Assembly (NCBI GenBank): GCA_036250195.1
Contig: JAVHZZ010000001.1
Location: 375,516,707 to 375,580,706 of the forward strand
Reading direction: 5' to 3'
From: Mixophyes australis
Lineage: Eukaryota; Chordata; Amphibia; Anura; Limnodynastidae
Length of the DNA: 64,000 bases
Position numbers and translations under genes: made by a program. The notes beneath the pieces are model-generated. The model saw nothing but the letters and a program-made list of their open reading frames with translations. It did no database searches and was not told the DNA's origin. This document shows, piece after piece, positions 1 to 10,274 of this stretch (its first letter is position 1; every line of letters begins with the position of its first letter).

Positions 1-1077
1 GGGCAACTCACTCCAACTGTTAATCGATACACTAGTAGATAAACTGACAAGCGCCAATCAATATGGGAGAAAAAGCGAACAATCTTCAAGACATATATTA
101 GTCAATTATCAGGTTTGATAGTCTCAGTGTAATACACTTATTGGAGGGAAATAAGTCTTTTAAGAAGAAACTCCTCCTAAAAATAGCACCGCCGTGTAAA
201 TCAGCGGTATAACTTTACCAATAAAGATCTCCTTTCATAGTTCCCATTAATCGGTACCTCCGTTAGTGAGATGAAGGTGAGCTAAGAGCCTCTCCATGAA
301 GACATCTGTTATCACATCTAAACATACTCGCTAATCTGTAATTCCGTCTCGCGAATCTGTAGCTCCGTCCTCAGATGGTAACAGGTCACACCGGAAACAA
401 TCAACACGGATATCCAGAGGTCATGTGAAATAGAATAAAAAATATCCACAATTCAGTTAGACACTGTCAAACAATCCTTTATTGTTGCACTTACAATAGT
501 AAAAATGAAAATACATAGACTAACACCATCTACTGTGCATTAAATTGCTCATACCAGATGTCAGACAAAATCAAGCCTTCTTAGATCAATCACTGCTCAT
601 GCCCAGGATAAAGCAGAGAGAGAAATACGGGCTCAAATGTGCAGGTCACAAATCACAGGTGTAGTCAAATCTCCACTCTCCACACCAACGCGTTTCAGCT
701 CGCCTGGAGCCTTTCTCAAGGTGAATGAATGGAGTGTGGCGAATCCTCAATCTTAAATACTCTAACAAATGGGCTTAATTAATCCACATTAGTAAATATG
801 CAATTCACAATTAAAGACATAATCAATGCATCTTGAAATATACAATGTATCTAAACATATATAAAATTACAAGAAAAAAATTCAAATAGAACAAATAGTT
901 TTTCCTTCAAAAATACATATATACAATTATAACAACTGGTGATCCCAGTTGGTCTCCCATCCACACACTGACCAAGCCTGTCACTGCTTACCTTCCAAGA
1001 TCAGACACAATTATACTACTAAACGATAGTGTAGCAATATAGTAAAATTAAATAATTTATTATATAAAAGGGAATAG
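1..1077 (-). mobile_element. Penelope-like element, 3' terminal region (pLTR-like)
   Basis: This non-coding stretch lies immediately downstream (minus sense) of the GIY-YIG reading frame, so I read it as the 3' end of the Penelope-like element. It includes a hammerhead-like motif at about 692-720. The 12-mer ACTCCAACTGTT near position 11 recurs near 4,228 at the other end of the element, which would fit terminal repeats, but the rest of the two ends is not obviously alike. The outer boundary is probably outside the window. Confidence 0.5.
692..720 (-). ncRNA. Degenerate hammerhead-like ribozyme motif
   Basis: Read on the minus strand, GAAAC (complement of 692-696) follows a 5-bp stem formed by 697-701 and 707-711 (one G-T pair). 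The CUGANGA box is only partly kept (CTTGAGAAA, complement of 712-720). Hammerhead ribozymes are known in terminal repeats of Penelope-like elements, and the position downstream of the endonuclease fits. Two box mismatches and a G at the expected cleavage position suggest it is inactive. Confidence 0.35.
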
Positions 1078-1545
1078 CTAATCTTCTGTTAGAAACCACT
1101 TCAGCTCAAAATCCTGATTAAATCCTTCTGGGGATAATGTACCTAAACTATAAATCCATTTCATTTCACATTTAGCAAGGGATATCATAGAATTTCTTCC
1201 TCTCCAGTTATTCTCCACTTTATCAATAGCTAAGAAATTCTTTAAACCACTCCCAGCACAATTATGATGGTGTTTAAAATGGGCAGATACTGAATGATTT
1301 TCGAACCCCTTTTTACTATTATGCAAGTGTTCAGATAATTTAGTTTTCAATGGACAGGATGTACGTCCTACATAAAAAAGTCCACATTTGCACTCCAGAA
1401 GATAGACTACATTGGAGGTATTACAACTTAAAAAAGTTTTAATAGGATATATTTGGCCTTTGACTTCAAAGCTAGAGATCTTATCCTTTTGATTTGAAAA
1501 GGTCATTTTACATACTGCACACGTGCCACACCTAAAAAAAACCTT
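1078..1545 (-). pseudogene. Penelope-like element GIY-YIG endonuclease domain
   Basis: The 142-residue frame ending at 1078 shows the GIY-YIG layout: VVYLLEC, then FYVGRT, then SEHL. The same frame continues upstream to about 1545 and adds the cysteine cluster CGTCAVC typical of the linker between RT and endonuclease in Penelope-like elements. The nuclease would nick target DNA for reverse transcription in the nucleus. The usual arginine before the SEH motif reads lysine here (PLKTKLSEH). The frame is open to its natural-looking end, but it is not joined in frame to the RT pieces, so the element is broken. Confidence 0.85.
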
Positions 1546-1688
1546 TCGAGGTAACCCCTAATCTCTTTACTCCCGTGAGAGCACTTCTCACCAGATTGTC
1601 TCTTAGATTTGGGGCCCGTCTATAAACAAACTTTGGTTTTTCGGAGATGCCAGAAAGAGAAGGATCTTTCTTCAATATGTTCCAATGT

Positions 1689-3347
1689 TTAGAGACAGCA
1701 GCCTTCTATATTGGGAATTGAACTGGGTAATAAAAGCTGTTTTTTCTCCTCTGATTTCTTATTAGGACAAAAATCAAGAATTTGATCTCTTTCTTTACTG
1801 TTCACTTGTTCAATAGCTATGTCTAGCAACTTTTCTTTGTATCCCTTACTCCGAAATTGATTTTTCATTACGCTCATTTGTTCATTCAGCACATGAGGGT
1901 CAGAACAGTTCCTTTTTAAACGTAGGAACTGTCCCTTCGGGACATTTTCCGACCACTTATTATGATGTCCACTTGTGGCAAGGATGTATGCATTAGAATC
2001 AGTAGGTTTCTTATATGTTTTAGTACATATATTGTTGTCCGCTAATTTCGAACTTAAATTCAACATTAATTTCATGTCTGTTGAGATCTTCACAAAAAGT
2101 ATTCAGACTAGAAAGGTCCCCCTTCCAAATGAAAAGGACATCATCAATATATCTCATCCATGACACCAGGCTCGCCCCAAGCCTATCATCATCCCTTATG
2201 GTGAGTTCTTCCCAATGCGCCAAAAATAAATTAGTGTAGCTTGCGCTGAATATAATAATGTCCTTCAAAATAAAAATAATTATTATTTAAAATAAAACTG
2301 ATCCCCTCTACTATAAAATCTCTCATCTGGGAATCAATATTATCTTTTTCCAAAAAATATCTGATGGCCTTTAAGCCATCCTTATGTGCAATACATGTTT
2401 ATAAGGATTTAATATCAGCAGTAACCAAAAACCATCCATTCTCCCATTGGATATCTCTGAGCCTCCTCAGGACATCCCCTGTATCTTTCAAATAGGAGCA
2501 ATTATTATTACTATGGGTTGTAAATAATAATCAACCCACTGAGATAGATTGGATGTTAAAGACTTAGTCCCTTCCACAATCGGGCGTCCTGGTGGATTTT
2601 GGGCATCCTTATGAATTTTCGGCAAAATGTATAATACTGGAGTAGCAGGATATGCCACTGTAAGAAATTCAATAACTTTGGTATCCAAAACCCCATTTTT
2701 CTTATATTTATGAAACAATGCAAGTAATTCAGATCTCATACTCTCAGTGGGATCATTTTTTAGGACAGCATACGTCTCCTTGTCCTCCAATTGTCTTAAA
2801 ACCTCTCCTAAATACTTATCCCTATCCATCAAAACAATTCCACCTCTCTTGTCTGCGGGCTTGATAACAAGGGAGGAATTGTTCTTCAAAGATTTGAGAG
2901 CATCTCTTTCTTTTTGAGTGAGATTAAATTTGGTATTGGTTTTTAGAATGGATTCTAAGGGCTAGATTTACTAAGCTGCTGGTTTGAAAAAGTGGGGATG
3001 TTACCTATAGCAACCAATCAGATTCTAGCTGTCATTTTGTAGAAGGTACTAAATAATGTAACACCCCCTATTATGTACTGGGTTAAACACAGATTTGTTC
3101 TTAAGTTGGACTTTTTAGGAGAATTATCCTCTAAATCCGTTCTTAGTATAGAGTCATTTGGTTTTTCACGAAAAAAATTCTTAAGAGAAATCTTTCTTAA
3201 GAATTTCTGTAAACCTATATATACCGGAAAATGATCAATCGAGTGATTGGGAGAAAACTGTAGGCCCTTATACAAAACTTTACTTTCATCTTCAGTGAGA
3301 ACATGATTACTCAAATTAAAAATCTTAACATCCTGATGTTCAACCAA
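1689..3347 (-). pseudogene. Penelope-like element reverse transcriptase, broken into pieces
   Basis: Four minus-strand fragments in order give a Penelope-type RT. At 3347-3060 is the N-terminal NLSNHVLTEDE region. At 2889-2488 are VIKPADKRGG and LPKIHK with GRPIV. At 2268-2020 is the catalytic palm motif YIDDVLFIW. At 2093-1689 is the thumb region with KTYKKPTDSNAYI. The enzyme would copy element RNA at a nicked chromosomal target. Frame changes separate the pieces, and a half-MITE at about 2959-3068 is inserted between the N-terminal region and the fingers, so no continuous product is possible. Confidence 0.88.
2959..3068. mobile_element. Partial foldback MITE inside the Penelope RT
   Basis: The segment carries ACTAAGCTGCTGGTTTGAAA, AAGTGGGGATGTT, CAACCAATCAGATTCTAGCT and GTCATTTTGTAGAA. 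These are the left half of the foldback family seen complete at 36,390 and 45,107. The right arm is missing. It separates two parts of the RT that should be contiguous, so it arrived after the Penelope insertion. Confidence 0.7.
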
Positions 3348-3457
3348 ACTATCTTTTAAAGATTCCTTTTTTTTTAAGTCTATTCAGCTTCCGCCTATTG
3401 GGTTTAATGGTTCCACCCCTGTTCCCCTTTTGTTCTTCTTTTTATATATACTCTTTA

Positions 3458-4210
3458 TTATCGTTGTTTCAGTTTTCGATATCCTTCCAGATGTCTTTTC
3501 TCTCTGAAACTCCTCCCCCAATCTAAAAAATCTTTACTTGTACTGGGGCTCTCCTCCTTTCCATTCAACATTTCAAAAAATTTTTTATGGAAAAATAGGT
3601 TATAACCCTTATCTTTTTCTTTCCTGAATTCATCGAATCTTCTATCTCCAAATCCAGAAACCTTCCTTTCTCTATAAAAACCAAAGCTCTTTCTCTCACC
3701 CGCATTCTTAAAAGTTCTCTTTAAGGGGGAATTTTTACGAAAATTATTTTTCTTTCGTAGTTCAAACCACTCCATTTTCTTATCGAAATAACCATGATTC
3801 CCCTAATGTTCATATTTAAGCGGGCTCTGTTCTTCTCTATTTATTTTATTATGATTGGATTGAAAATTTAGATTTCTATAGTTTTCCTCATAAATCAAAT
3901 CCTCCATTCTCTTATCAAAATAGCCATAGTTACCCTTATTTTCATATTTAAACGGGCTCTTTTCTTCTCTATATTTTTTGTTAGGATTAAATTGAGAATT
4001 TGGATTTCTATAATTTTCCTCATAAATCAAATCAATACCTTCTTTCTTTTCCTGATTCATAAATTTTTTAGGGGGTTTGGTTAACCCATTATCATCCTTT
4101 ACATCCAGTCTGTCCCTAATATATTTATTATGCTTCCTTAAGGTAACCTCCCTAGTATCCTTAATTATTCTAGAGACAATCTCTCTCTCTAGGGATTTGT
4201 ACTCCTCCAA
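3458..4210 (-). pseudogene. Penelope-like element N-terminal charged ORF
   Basis: Two minus-strand pieces (4210-3803, 135 residues, and 3775-3458, 105 residues) lie directly upstream of the RT. They are rich in K, R, E, N and F, with no catalytic motif I recognise. The upstream piece holds two copies of a 44-residue unit (132 bp) starting DLIYEENYRNxN and ending SPxKYE. Position and composition suggest a nucleic-acid-binding N-terminal extension of the element protein, as in some vertebrate Penelope-like lineages. A short gap with a stop separates the pieces. Confidence 0.55.
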
Positions 4211-4262
4211 ATCTGAAAAAGGATGGGTTAAACTCCAACTGTTGCCTACGTATCTTCCCTAA

Positions 4263-5850
4263 GGAGCCCGTCAAAATACTGGTTGAAGCCAACCCATTTG
4301 CATTCCAAACACAATATAATTTTCTGCATTTATTCTTTATCATCCATAAGTAGCGTACATAGGGTGCGATCGCTTAGCTGATTGATTAAACTATTAAATC
4401 TATTACATTTGAATATAAAAGACTATGAAAGAGATAATGTGCAAAATAGTATATGTATATGTGAGTGTAAATGTATTTATAAGTGTTCGCTAGTATAATT
4501 GCATGATCATCCCTTCCACGCCGTGGCGTACCATTTGCTTATTTTCACATAAAACCAATTAAACCAATGTTTATTCATTTGAAATGACTTCATCCAATTA
4601 TTTGACTTCCACAAATCAGTGGCCATATTGACACATTTGGATGGCGTGTTGGGCACTCTCCCGTTACAGGGATGTTCAATTAGTTATACTGCCCCTTGTG
4701 GAGTTATGGGGCACGGCTTAGTCGGGCAGGCCTCAGCTAATGAGTCAAAACGGGGTAGAGTTGGGCTCCACTGCCTAGAAGTGTCCCAATATTTAATTCA
4801 AGAAATTTACGGTTTATGGGTAAGGCCGAAGGCTGATTGGTCTTGCTTTTATTTGCCACCACTTTGATTAAATTTAATTTTAAATAAAATTTGTGACCTT
4901 TCATTTGCCAAACAAGTGTCTTGTGCCTTTATTTTATAATGGTAAGGCAACACTTGATAAGTGAATAATGTTAAAAGTTAAAGTTATCAACTGCTAGCAA
5001 CTTATACATCTGTGCTTAAACACCTCTGTTCATATAAAGCTATGACTGAAAATCAGAAATGGAAGTTAGAATAACAACATCTTATGTCTACTTTAATGAA
5101 TTTTGAAATTTATATGAATTTTGAAAGAATGAAAAGAATACATTTGGACTAGCTATCAAAGTTTACATAAGATTCTCTGGTTGGCCTGTAGCAGAGGTAG
5201 CCTGTAGCATGTCCAACACAAGGAAAATATGGGAACTTGTAATATTTCCCTGTAAAGATGAAAATCTGTAATATAATATGTGCACCTTTAGTAAAATAAA
5301 TCAAATTTAACTCTATAGTGGGCTCTTACTGGATTCACTGGGAGTTGCCACGTACCATGATCCGACACTGGTTCTCACTGATAAATATATATTGCGACAC
5401 GAACAACATCAGGTGATTCATACATTAACAATTTCTTGTTTAAAATAAACTTTTATTGTTTCATCACAATAAACAGCATATACTTCTTCAGGAAGACACC
5501 AGGCAACATAACTGTGGCTAGTCCCAGCTTCCCATTTTTTGTCACCGGCCACTAGCTGGTGTTGGTCGCAACGCACAATTCAGGTCTATATACTTGAGAC
5601 TCCTCCCACAGACTTAGTTTGATGGACAGAGAACACTCCCACCTTGTCTTTAGAAGGAAGTCCCCTCAGGTGCTCTGTAGTTACTGTTCATTGCAGACAA
5701 ACCTTGTCAGCCTGCTGTAGAAAAGTCACTTCCAAAGCATGTAAGTTAAATCACATTATATACTTCTACTATGTCACACGTCTCATATCTGCATATCTCT
5801 GAGCCTAGGTGCACTGCTATACATGTTTGTAAACCGGTCTGCAATTTTTA
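4263..5850. other. Gene-free stretch
   Basis: AT-rich, with no coding signal beyond chance. The segment at 4,880-4,935 has AATAAA-like and TG-rich sequence resembling a polyadenylation region. The segment at 5,300-5,760, with AATAAACTTTTATTGTTTC, looks like an unassigned retroelement or LTR remnant. Nothing here can be named with confidence. Confidence 0.4.
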
Positions 5851-5858
5851 CCTTAGTC

Positions 5859-5975
<117 letters not shown>

Positions 5976-5982
5976 AAAGACC

Positions 5983-6240
5983 GAGGAATATGACAGTGTC
6001 AATCTTTCCATTACTGTGAAGGGAGAAACAGTGCAAGTGGTAGCAGCGATAGCCCCAAGGCTGCCATACCCGCTTATTTTGGGATGAAAATTTTCCCTGT
6101 TCTGAGGAAATTATATCCAACCAGATCGGTTAGGGCATGCCAGCAACTGAGTCACTGGCCAGACATCTAAACCTACTTGATTCTATCTTTCATACCCTAG
6201 AACTGGAGATAGAGACAGAGAAGTCACAATACCTGGAGCC
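5983..6240 (+). pseudogene. Remnant of an older gypsy-type protease region
   Basis: One forward frame reads [15 protein letters not shown] and later RLPYPLILG before stopping. LPYPLILG followed by a broken aspartate-containing block resembles the end of a Ty3/gypsy protease, where a LILGRDF-type sequence is usual. Further stops follow. The young sushi element has inserted right after this stretch, so the host site was itself old retroelement DNA. Identification rests on a short motif only. Confidence 0.4.
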
Positions 6241-6244
6241 TGGA
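6240..6244 (+). repeat. Target-site duplication of the sushi element (left)
   Basis: CTGGA directly before the 5' LTR is repeated exactly at 11753-11757 after the 3' LTR. This 5-bp duplication is usual for Ty3/gypsy integration. Confidence 0.95.
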
Positions 6245-6888
6245 TGTCAGACGCCGTCCCCGCGCCTCCACGCTAAGCAGGGACGGACGTCTGACTCTCC
6301 TGCAGCGTCCCGTTGCTAGGCAACGGAGACGCACCTTCCGGCGGCGGTGTGCGCATGCGCGCCCGTCACCATGACAACGGGACGCGCTGCTAGGATTTCC
6401 TGTCGGCGGCCAGACAGCTGGCCACCGAATCACTGCCCACCAATGGGGGTTTAGCTCCTGCTACTTATATCCTGCTCTGACATCACTAGGATGCCAGAGC
6501 AACTAGTTTCCTAGCCTCCAGCGTTTTCAGACATCCTTAGTGTATTCTCCATTGATTCCTGTGTTTGACCCGGCTTCCTGACCTTGCCTTTGGATTCTCC
6601 CTGTGTCCTGCAATTATACTTCGGTTCTGACCTCGGCCTGCTGACTATCCTCTGCCTTCTGATTTTGTACCTTACCTGCCCGCTTGGTTCTGACTCGGCC
6701 TGTACCTCCACGGATTTGCCCTTACCTCGCAAGTAGCTACCTGGGAGGGCCGCGACCTGCACGTCGTTCGCCGCGAAGCCCAAACTCCCTTGCGGGGGTC
6801 CCTGGTGAATACCGGCGGCGTGTTAGACTCCGCGCCTCCTGGCATAGCTGAGCCAATACTTGCAGGTACTAAAGTCACCTCCGTGACA
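6245..6888 (+). repeat. 5' LTR of sushi-type Ty3/gypsy element
   Basis: This is a 644-bp LTR with termini TGTCA...TGACA, and it matches 11109-11752 at all but two positions (one C/T, one A/G). It holds a GC-rich, CpG-rich 5' part with a CGCATGCGCG palindrome and a TATA-like CTTATAT at 6464-6470. The transcript is predicted to start around 6491-6493, which would make the rest R-U5. The near identity of the two LTRs marks a recent insertion. Confidence 0.97.
6464..6502 (+). promoter_or_regulatory. Predicted TATA box, RNA start and self-primer donor
   Basis: TTATAT at 6465-6470 lies about 25 bp before GCCAGAGCAA (6493-6502). That 10-mer is the exact reverse complement of 6891-6900, just downstream of the LTR. 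In the Tf1/sushi mode of priming the first ~11 nt of the element RNA anneal to such a site. The TATA spacing independently places the RNA 5' end there. Confidence 0.65.
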
Positions 6889-6890
6889 GT

Positions 6891-6900
6891 TTGCTCTGGC
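6891..6900 (+). promoter_or_regulatory. Self-priming primer-binding site
   Basis: TTGCTCTGGC starts two bases after the 5' LTR and pairs perfectly with 6493-6502. The site does not begin with TGG, as a tRNA-primed site normally does. It lies immediately before the gag ATG at 6902, leaving almost no leader. Confidence 0.65.
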
Positions 6901-6901
6901 C

Positions 6902-7842
6902 ATGTCTACCGAGTCGTCTAACGAACCTTCTGCACGTGATCTACTTCTCCATTTGGCGCACAGAGTGGAGAAACAAGAAGCCGAGCAAGCCCAGTTGCTT
7001 CACTGTGTTCAAGGCGTCGCCTCACGGCTCGAGGCCCTCCAGACCTCCATGACCGCAGCTCAAAATGTTCCCGTGACCACTCCTGCGGCTGCAACAACGT
7101 CCTCCTCTCCTGCCGTGGCACCCACTGCGGTTTTGAGACTTTCCCCGCCGGAGAAGTTTGACGGAGAGCCTAAGAAATGCAGGGGGTTCCTAAACCAGTG
7201 TCTTATTCATTTTGAGTGTAATCCTGCCTCGTTCCCCTCGGAACGCATCAAAGTGGCTTTTATCATCTCTCTATTATCCGGACAGGCTCTTGCTTGGGCT
7301 TCTCCCTTGTGGGAGCGAAATGACTTGCTAATGCTGCTACCTTTATTGAGACCTTCCGTAAGGTCTTCGATGAGCCAGGCCGCGTATCCTCTGCTGCCAC
7401 CAGCCTCCTTAACCTCCGTCAAGGGTCCATGACAGTCGGACAGTACGCCATTCAGTTCCGCACCCTATCCTCTGAACTCAGCTGGAACAACGAAGCCCTA
7501 GTAGCGGCATTCTGGCAAGGCCTATCGGATCGAGTTAAGGACGAGTTAACGTCTCGGGAGCTTCCTACTGATCTGGATTTACTAATCACCCTATGCAACC
7601 GCATTGATCTACGATTTAGAGAACGCACTCAGGAACGTTCCGCCTCCAGACGGGTCCCTACTCGCCTAGCTCCCATGTTCCAAAATCCGATACTTCAGGA
7701 GGAACCGATGCAGATTGGCCGATCCCGACTTTCTGCTGAGGAGCGCCAGCGACGCTTTAAACAGAATCTGTGCTTATACTGCGGGGATCCTGGTCATACC
7801 ATATCCTCCTGCACTAAAAGACCGGGAAACGCCCCCTCCTAG
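6902..7842 (+). pseudogene. gag: Gag polyprotein of sushi-type element, frameshifted
   Basis: The ATG at 6902 opens Gag. An N-terminal heptad-like region (HLAHRVEKQEAEQ) is followed by an Ala/Thr/Pro linker, then the capsid start PPEKFDGEPKKCRGF and AFIISLLSGQALAW. At about 7324 the frame changes by one base, and the capsid continues with MTVGQYAIQFRTL. Near the end is a CCHC zinc knuckle (CLYCGDPGHTISSC), followed by TAG at 7840-7842. Gag would package element RNA in cytoplasmic particles. A one-base deletion near 7324 blocks a full-length product; the other frame otherwise stays open. Confidence 0.93.
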
Positions 7843-10274
7843 TTGGTGGCAGGGAGGCCGACTTAGGAGTTGGAGTTACCACTCCCTACACTACTACTAG
7901 TACAGATTGCCTCATGCCCATCTCCTTGGACTCAACTGTCGGCCCCTTTGAGACCCTAGCCTTTGTGGATTCCGGCTCTGCCGGGAATTTTATATCTGCC
8001 ACTCTGGCATCGCAACTCCAATTAAAGACTCTAAAACTGCCTCAGCCGTTGTTTCTCACCGCAGTGGATGGGACTCGGATCTCCAACGGGTCGGTGTCCC
8101 ACATCTGTTCTCCTATTCGGCTGACGGTAGGGGTGCTACATTCTGAACTTATCGAGTTTTTGGTTCTTCCTCGTTCAGTCAACACTGTCATTTTAGGATT
8201 ACCTTGGCTCAAGCTTCACTCACCCCAATTTGATTGGAATCGTGCTATGGTCACCTCCTGGGGCCCACAATGTTCTAAGTCCTGCCTGTCTGGTCTAAAG
8301 TCTGGCCACTCTACTCTTCCTTGTCGTCGGACATCTCCGCAAATTGAATTACCTTCTGCATATAACTCCTACCGAGATGTGTTCTGCAAGACTGCAGCCG
8401 AGGCCTTACCTCCTCATCGGGCCTGGGATTGCTCCATTGAACTTCTTCCTGATAAACCGCTTCCCAAGGGCAGGATTTACCCATTATCTCTTCCTGAGAC
8501 TGCTGCCATGTCTACTTATATATCTGAAAATCTCCAGCGTGGATTTATCAGGAAATCTACCTCTCCCGCAGGGGCGGGATTCTTCTTTGTCAAAAAAAAA
8601 GACGGGACGCTGCGACCTTGTATAGATTACCGGCGATTGAATGCCATCACTGTGAAAAACAGATACCCGTTGCCTCTCATCTCTGAACTATTTGATAGGA
8701 TCTCTGGTTCTAAGATCTTTACTAAATTAGATTTGAGAGGAGCATACAACCTCATCCGGATACGCTCTGGTGACGAGTGGAAGACTGCCTTTTGCACTAA
8801 AGAGGGTCACTTTGAGTATCTCGTGATGCCCTTTGGATTGTGCAACGCCCCTGCTGTGTTTCAGTCTTTTATTAACGAGATTTTTCAAGACCTTCTCTAC
8901 GTTTCTGTTGTAGCTTATCTTGACGATATTTTAATTTTCTCTCCAGATTTGGCCACCCATCGTGCTCATGTTGCAGAGGTTCTTTCTCGGTTAAGAACGA
9001 ATAAATTATACTGCAAACTTGAGAAGTGTGTCTTTGAGGTATCCCGGATCCCCTTCCTGGGTTACATTGTATCTGGAGTTGGACTGCAGATGGATCCTGT
9101 GAAATTATCTGCCATACTCGAATGGCCCATACCAGTGGGACTAAAAGCAATTCAGAGATTTGTCGGATTCGCCAACTACTATCGACAGTTTATACCGCAC
9201 TTTTCGTCCATTATTGCACCCATTACCCATCTGACCAGAAAAACAGCTAATTCCCAAGTTTGGTCTCCGGAAGCCATTACTGCTTTTGAACTCAAAAAAG
9301 CCTTCTCTTCTGCTTCAGTGATTGCTCAACCTGATCAAAACAAACCATTTCTAGTCGACGCCTCCTCGGTTGGTGTCGGGGCAGTCTTGTCGCAAGAGAC
9401 TATTTCTGGGAGACTACTACCTTGCGGGTTCTTCTCTAGGAGATTTTCCCCTTCTGAATCTAATTACGGCATCGGGGATAAAGAGTTGTTAGCTGTAAAA
9501 TCTGCACTCGAGGAATGGCGCCACCTCCTGGAAGGTGCTCTCCACCCGGTCACCATACTTACCGACCACAAGAATCTAATCTACCTTCGGGAGGCTCGGT
9601 GCTTGAACCCCCGTCAAGCCAGATGGTCCTCGTTCTTTGCTCGGTTCAATCTCAAACTCACCTACCATGCTGGTTCTCTAAACTCCAAGGCTGATGCTCT
9701 GTCCCGTTCATTCGACACCTCTGATACTCCTCATTCGGTAAAACCTCCACCGGTCTTAGAACCTTCGTGCATTGTGGCCGTCACTCGGACACCGCCTGTC
9801 GGTTGCTCCTTTCTGGAACCACACCTTCGCCTGAAGGCGCTCCGTTGGGCACATACTTCCAAGTTTGCTGGACATGCCGGATCAGAGAAGACTCTTTCAT
9901 TACTCTCTCGGCAATACTGGTGGCCCACCATCCGTAGTGACGTCCGGGAGTTTGTAGCCTCATGCACCACTTGTGCTCAGAATAAAGTACCCAGACAACC
10001 TCCCGCTGGACTGTTACAACCTCTTCCAATTCCTGACCACCCTTGGTCTAGCATCTCAATGGATTTCATCACCGACTTACCACCCAGTAACGGCTACAAC
10101 ACCATCTGGGTCACTGTCGACAGATTTTCTAAAATGGCCCACTTCGTCCCCCTCAAGGGCCTTCCTACTGCAACTAAACTAGCACAAGTCTTTATTAAAG
10201 AGATCTTCCGCCTACACGGTTGTCCTCGGGAGATAATCTCGGACCGTGGCGTCCAGTTTGTTTCTCGTTTCTAG
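7818..10274 (+). CDS. pol: Pol of sushi-type element: protease, RT, RNase H, integrase N-part
   Basis: The frame is open from 7818 and is best read as a -1 extension of Gag; the first Met is at 7914. Counting from that Met: aspartic protease at VDSG (residue 19); RT about 150-380, with FFVKKKDGTLRPCIDYR near 222 and YLDD near 333; RNase H from LVDASS near 480 to TDHKNL; integrase zinc domain about 640-690 (HTSKFAGH, CTTC); and the core's first aspartate in SMDFITDLPP near 716 and second in IISDRG. The product would make and integrate element cDNA. An in-frame TAG at 10272-10274, where the family has tryptophan, truncates integrase before its catalytic glutamate. Confidence 0.95.
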   Translation, partial: KTGKRPLLVGGREADLGVGVTTPYTTTSTDCLMPISLDSTVGPFETLAFVDSGSAGNFISATLASQLQLKTLKLPQPLFLTAVDGTRISNGSVSHICSPIRLTVGVLHSELIEFLVLPRSVNTVILGLPWLKLHSPQFDWNRAMVTSWGPQCSKSCLSGLKSGHSTLPCRRTSPQIELPSAYNSYRDVFCKTAAEALPPHRAWDCSIELLPDKPLPKGRIYPLSLPETAAMSTYISENLQRGFIRKSTSPAGAGFFFVKKKDGTLRPCIDYRRLNAITVKNRYPLPLISELFDRISGSKIFTKLDLRGAYNLIRIRSGDEWKTAFCTKEGHFEYLVMPFGLCNAPAVFQSFINEIFQDLLYVSVVAYLDDILIFSPDLATHRAHVAEVLSRLRTNKLYCKLEKCVFEVSRIPFLGYIVSGVGLQMDPVKLSAILEWPIPVGLKAIQRFVGFANYYRQFIPHFSSIIAPITHLTRKTANSQVWSPEAITAFELKKAFSSASVIAQPDQNKPFLVDASSVGVGAVLSQETISGRLLPCGFFSRRFSPSESNYGIGDKELLAVKSALEEWRHLLEGALHPVTILTDHKNLIYLREARCLNPRQARWSSFFARFNLKLTYHAGSLNSKADALSRSFDTSDTPHSVKPPPVLEPSCIVAVTRTPPVGCSFLEPHLRLKALRWAHTSKFAGHAGSEKTLSLLSRQYWWPTIRSDVREFVASCTTCAQNKVPRQPPAGLLQPLPIPDHPWSSISMDFITDLPPSNGYNTIWVTVDRFSKMAHFVPLKGLPTATKLAQVFIKEIFRLHGCPREIISDRGVQFVSRF
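7824..7830 (+). promoter_or_regulatory. -1 ribosomal frameshift heptamer GGGAAAC
   Basis: In the gag frame the bases read G GGA AAC, the X XXY YYZ form of a -1 slippery site. Gag stops at 7842, and the pol frame is open from 7818, so the site lies inside the 25-base overlap. The same heptamer is used by PEG10, a domesticated gene of sushi origin. A downstream pseudoknot was not folded. Confidence 0.8.

Noticed and set aside
6224..6878. Arg-rich minus-strand frames in the LTR, repeated at 10,926-11,811
   Set aside because: They occur identically in both LTRs and oppose the element's coding direction; GC-rich chance frames.
8872..10182. Several 70-93 residue frames on both strands within pol
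   Set aside because: Shadows of the pol reading frame with no motif of their own.
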